Assembly: GCA_015489285.1 (NCBI GenBank)
Contig: WGAA01000226.1
Span: forward strand, 1 to 14,741
Direction: 5' to 3'
DNA length: 14,741 nucleotides
Origin: Anaerolineae bacterium
GTDB taxonomy: Bacteria; Chloroflexota; Anaerolineae; JAADDB01
This document shows, piece after piece, positions 14,264 through 14,741 of the stretch; positions within the stretch are counted from its first letter, which is position 1, and the number at the start of each line of letters is the position of its first letter. A model generated the notes under the pieces. The model did no database searches. It was not told the DNA's origin and saw only the letters and a program-made list of their open reading frames with translations. The position numbers and the translations under genes are program-made.

Positions 14264-14741
14264 GTGGACCCTTACGCGGGGGACGGCCACGGGGTCGGGG
14301 ATCACGTGGTGCCGATCCGGGCGGTAAGTCGACGCGCGCTCGCGCTCCTGCGCGAGGGCAGGGACCGCTTGCACGTGCTCAGCGTGCACGCGCAGGCGTG
14401 CAATTTCCTCTCCGAGGATGGGGCCTTGATCGCGCTTGTCTCCCCCCGTCTGGGGCGGGGACCGTTCCACCTGGTCCTGTCCGAGGAGGCGGATTTCCAC
14501 CGGTTGTGTGCTTTTGCCCCCGTCCTCTGGGTGCGGGGGAATGTGTTGGAGCTGGGGGGCCGGCGTTTCTCCCTGGATCGGGCTCAGGTGTGGGACCCGC
14601 GCGTGACCTGGCCCCGCCTCTCCTCCTTCGTGCACCTCCTCAAGGAGCGGACGCGCGCAGCACTGGCTCAAAAGAAGGCCCAGGGTGCCCTCTTCCACCT
14701 CATCCGGCGCCGCATCGATGAGGGGTTGGAGTGGCTCCTGG
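14264..14741 (+). CDS. ylbF: DUF2877 protein, YlbF (AllH) family, probable third carbamoyltransferase subunit (3' end outside the window)
   Basis: A frame open to the window edge starts at GTG 14264, 5 bases after GGGGAGG (14252-14258), and gives 159 residues. The segment VLSVHAQACNFLSEDGALIALVSPRLGRGPFHLVL (split here as VLSVHAQACNFLSED, then GALIALVSPRLGRGPFHLVL) has the DUF2877 layout: a hydrophobic/Asn motif, a short 'DG' turn, a beta strand and a Gly-Pro before the next strand. This resembles the start of E. coli YlbF, about 270 residues, as I recall it. YlbF (AllH) is reported to be required with FdrA and YlbE for oxamate carbamoyltransferase. Its presence at the far end of the same-strand cluster that begins with fdrA and ylbE supports the assignment. 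The rest of the gene is missing, so the family call rests on the N-terminal half and context. Confidence 0.75.
   Translation, partial: MDPYAGDGHGVGDHVVPIRAVSRRALALLREGRDRLHVLSVHAQACNFLSEDGALIALVSPRLGRGPFHLVLSEEADFHRLCAFAPVLWVRGNVLELGGRRFSLDRAQVWDPRVTWPRLSSFVHLLKERTRAALAQKKAQGALFHLIRRRIDEGLEWLL

Noticed and set aside
11000..14741. Impression that codons shift from mostly C-ending in the catabolic genes to more G-ending in the permease and DUF2877 genes
   Set aside because: Not measured; membrane-protein composition alone may explain it. Third-position GC skew per gene would decide.
1..14741. CRISPR arrays, tRNA/rRNA genes, transposases or attachment sites
   Set aside because: No spaced repeat series, cloverleaf, transposase motif or terminal repeats were seen anywhere in the window.

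Overview
The window is a GC-rich bacterial segment in which every credible gene lies on the + strand, mostly with strong AGGAGG-type ribosome binding sites and C/G-ending codons. The solute-binding lipoprotein has a PTPTPAP-type linker after its lipid-anchor cysteine, and one spacer holds a GTAGGGGC...GCCCCTAC palindrome. Both are features I associate with Chloroflexota (Anaerolineae-like or related, often thermophilic, lineages). That assignment is inference only: there is no rRNA or phylogenetic marker here.

Layout: (1) 3-182, the C-terminal tail of an unknown membrane-anchored protein. (2) 224-3278, fdrA and a DUF1116 (YlbE-type) gene. (3) 3314-4984, an unusual tandem two-domain 'cyclase family' metal-hydrolase protein. 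(4) 5049-8794, a three-gene molybdenum hydroxylase in the order FAD subunit, [2Fe-2S] subunit, molybdopterin subunit. (5) 8911-14079, a complete BMP/PnrA-type ABC importer (lipoprotein, double ATPase, two permeases) of the class that imports nucleosides or related N-heterocycles. (6) 14264 to the window end, the first ~159 codons of a DUF2877 (YlbF-type) protein.

How they fit together: FdrA, YlbE and YlbF (AllF, AllG, AllH) are reported to form the oxamate carbamoyltransferase of E. coli allantoin catabolism, which phosphorolyses an N-acyl urea to carbamoyl phosphate. Here the same three families flank a molybdenum hydroxylase, a ring-opening-type hydrolase and an importer. The simplest reading is one catabolic locus: import a nitrogen heterocycle, hydroxylate it, open the ring, and phosphorolyse the resulting ureido acid to carbamoyl phosphate, with possible ATP gain through a carbamate kinase outside the window. 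The substrate is not determined by the sequence. The hydroxylase retains the catalytic Glu and Arg but lacks the Glu that binds purine in xanthine dehydrogenase, so xanthine is not the obvious substrate.

Spacers: no gap exceeds 300 bases. Several intercistronic gaps (4985-5048, 8795-8910, 10228-10456, 14080-14263) carry perfect or near-perfect GC-rich hairpins without a U-tract. They look more like mRNA punctuation or processing signals than terminators. No tRNA, rRNA, CRISPR, insertion sequence, transcription regulator or molybdenum-cofactor maturation gene was seen.
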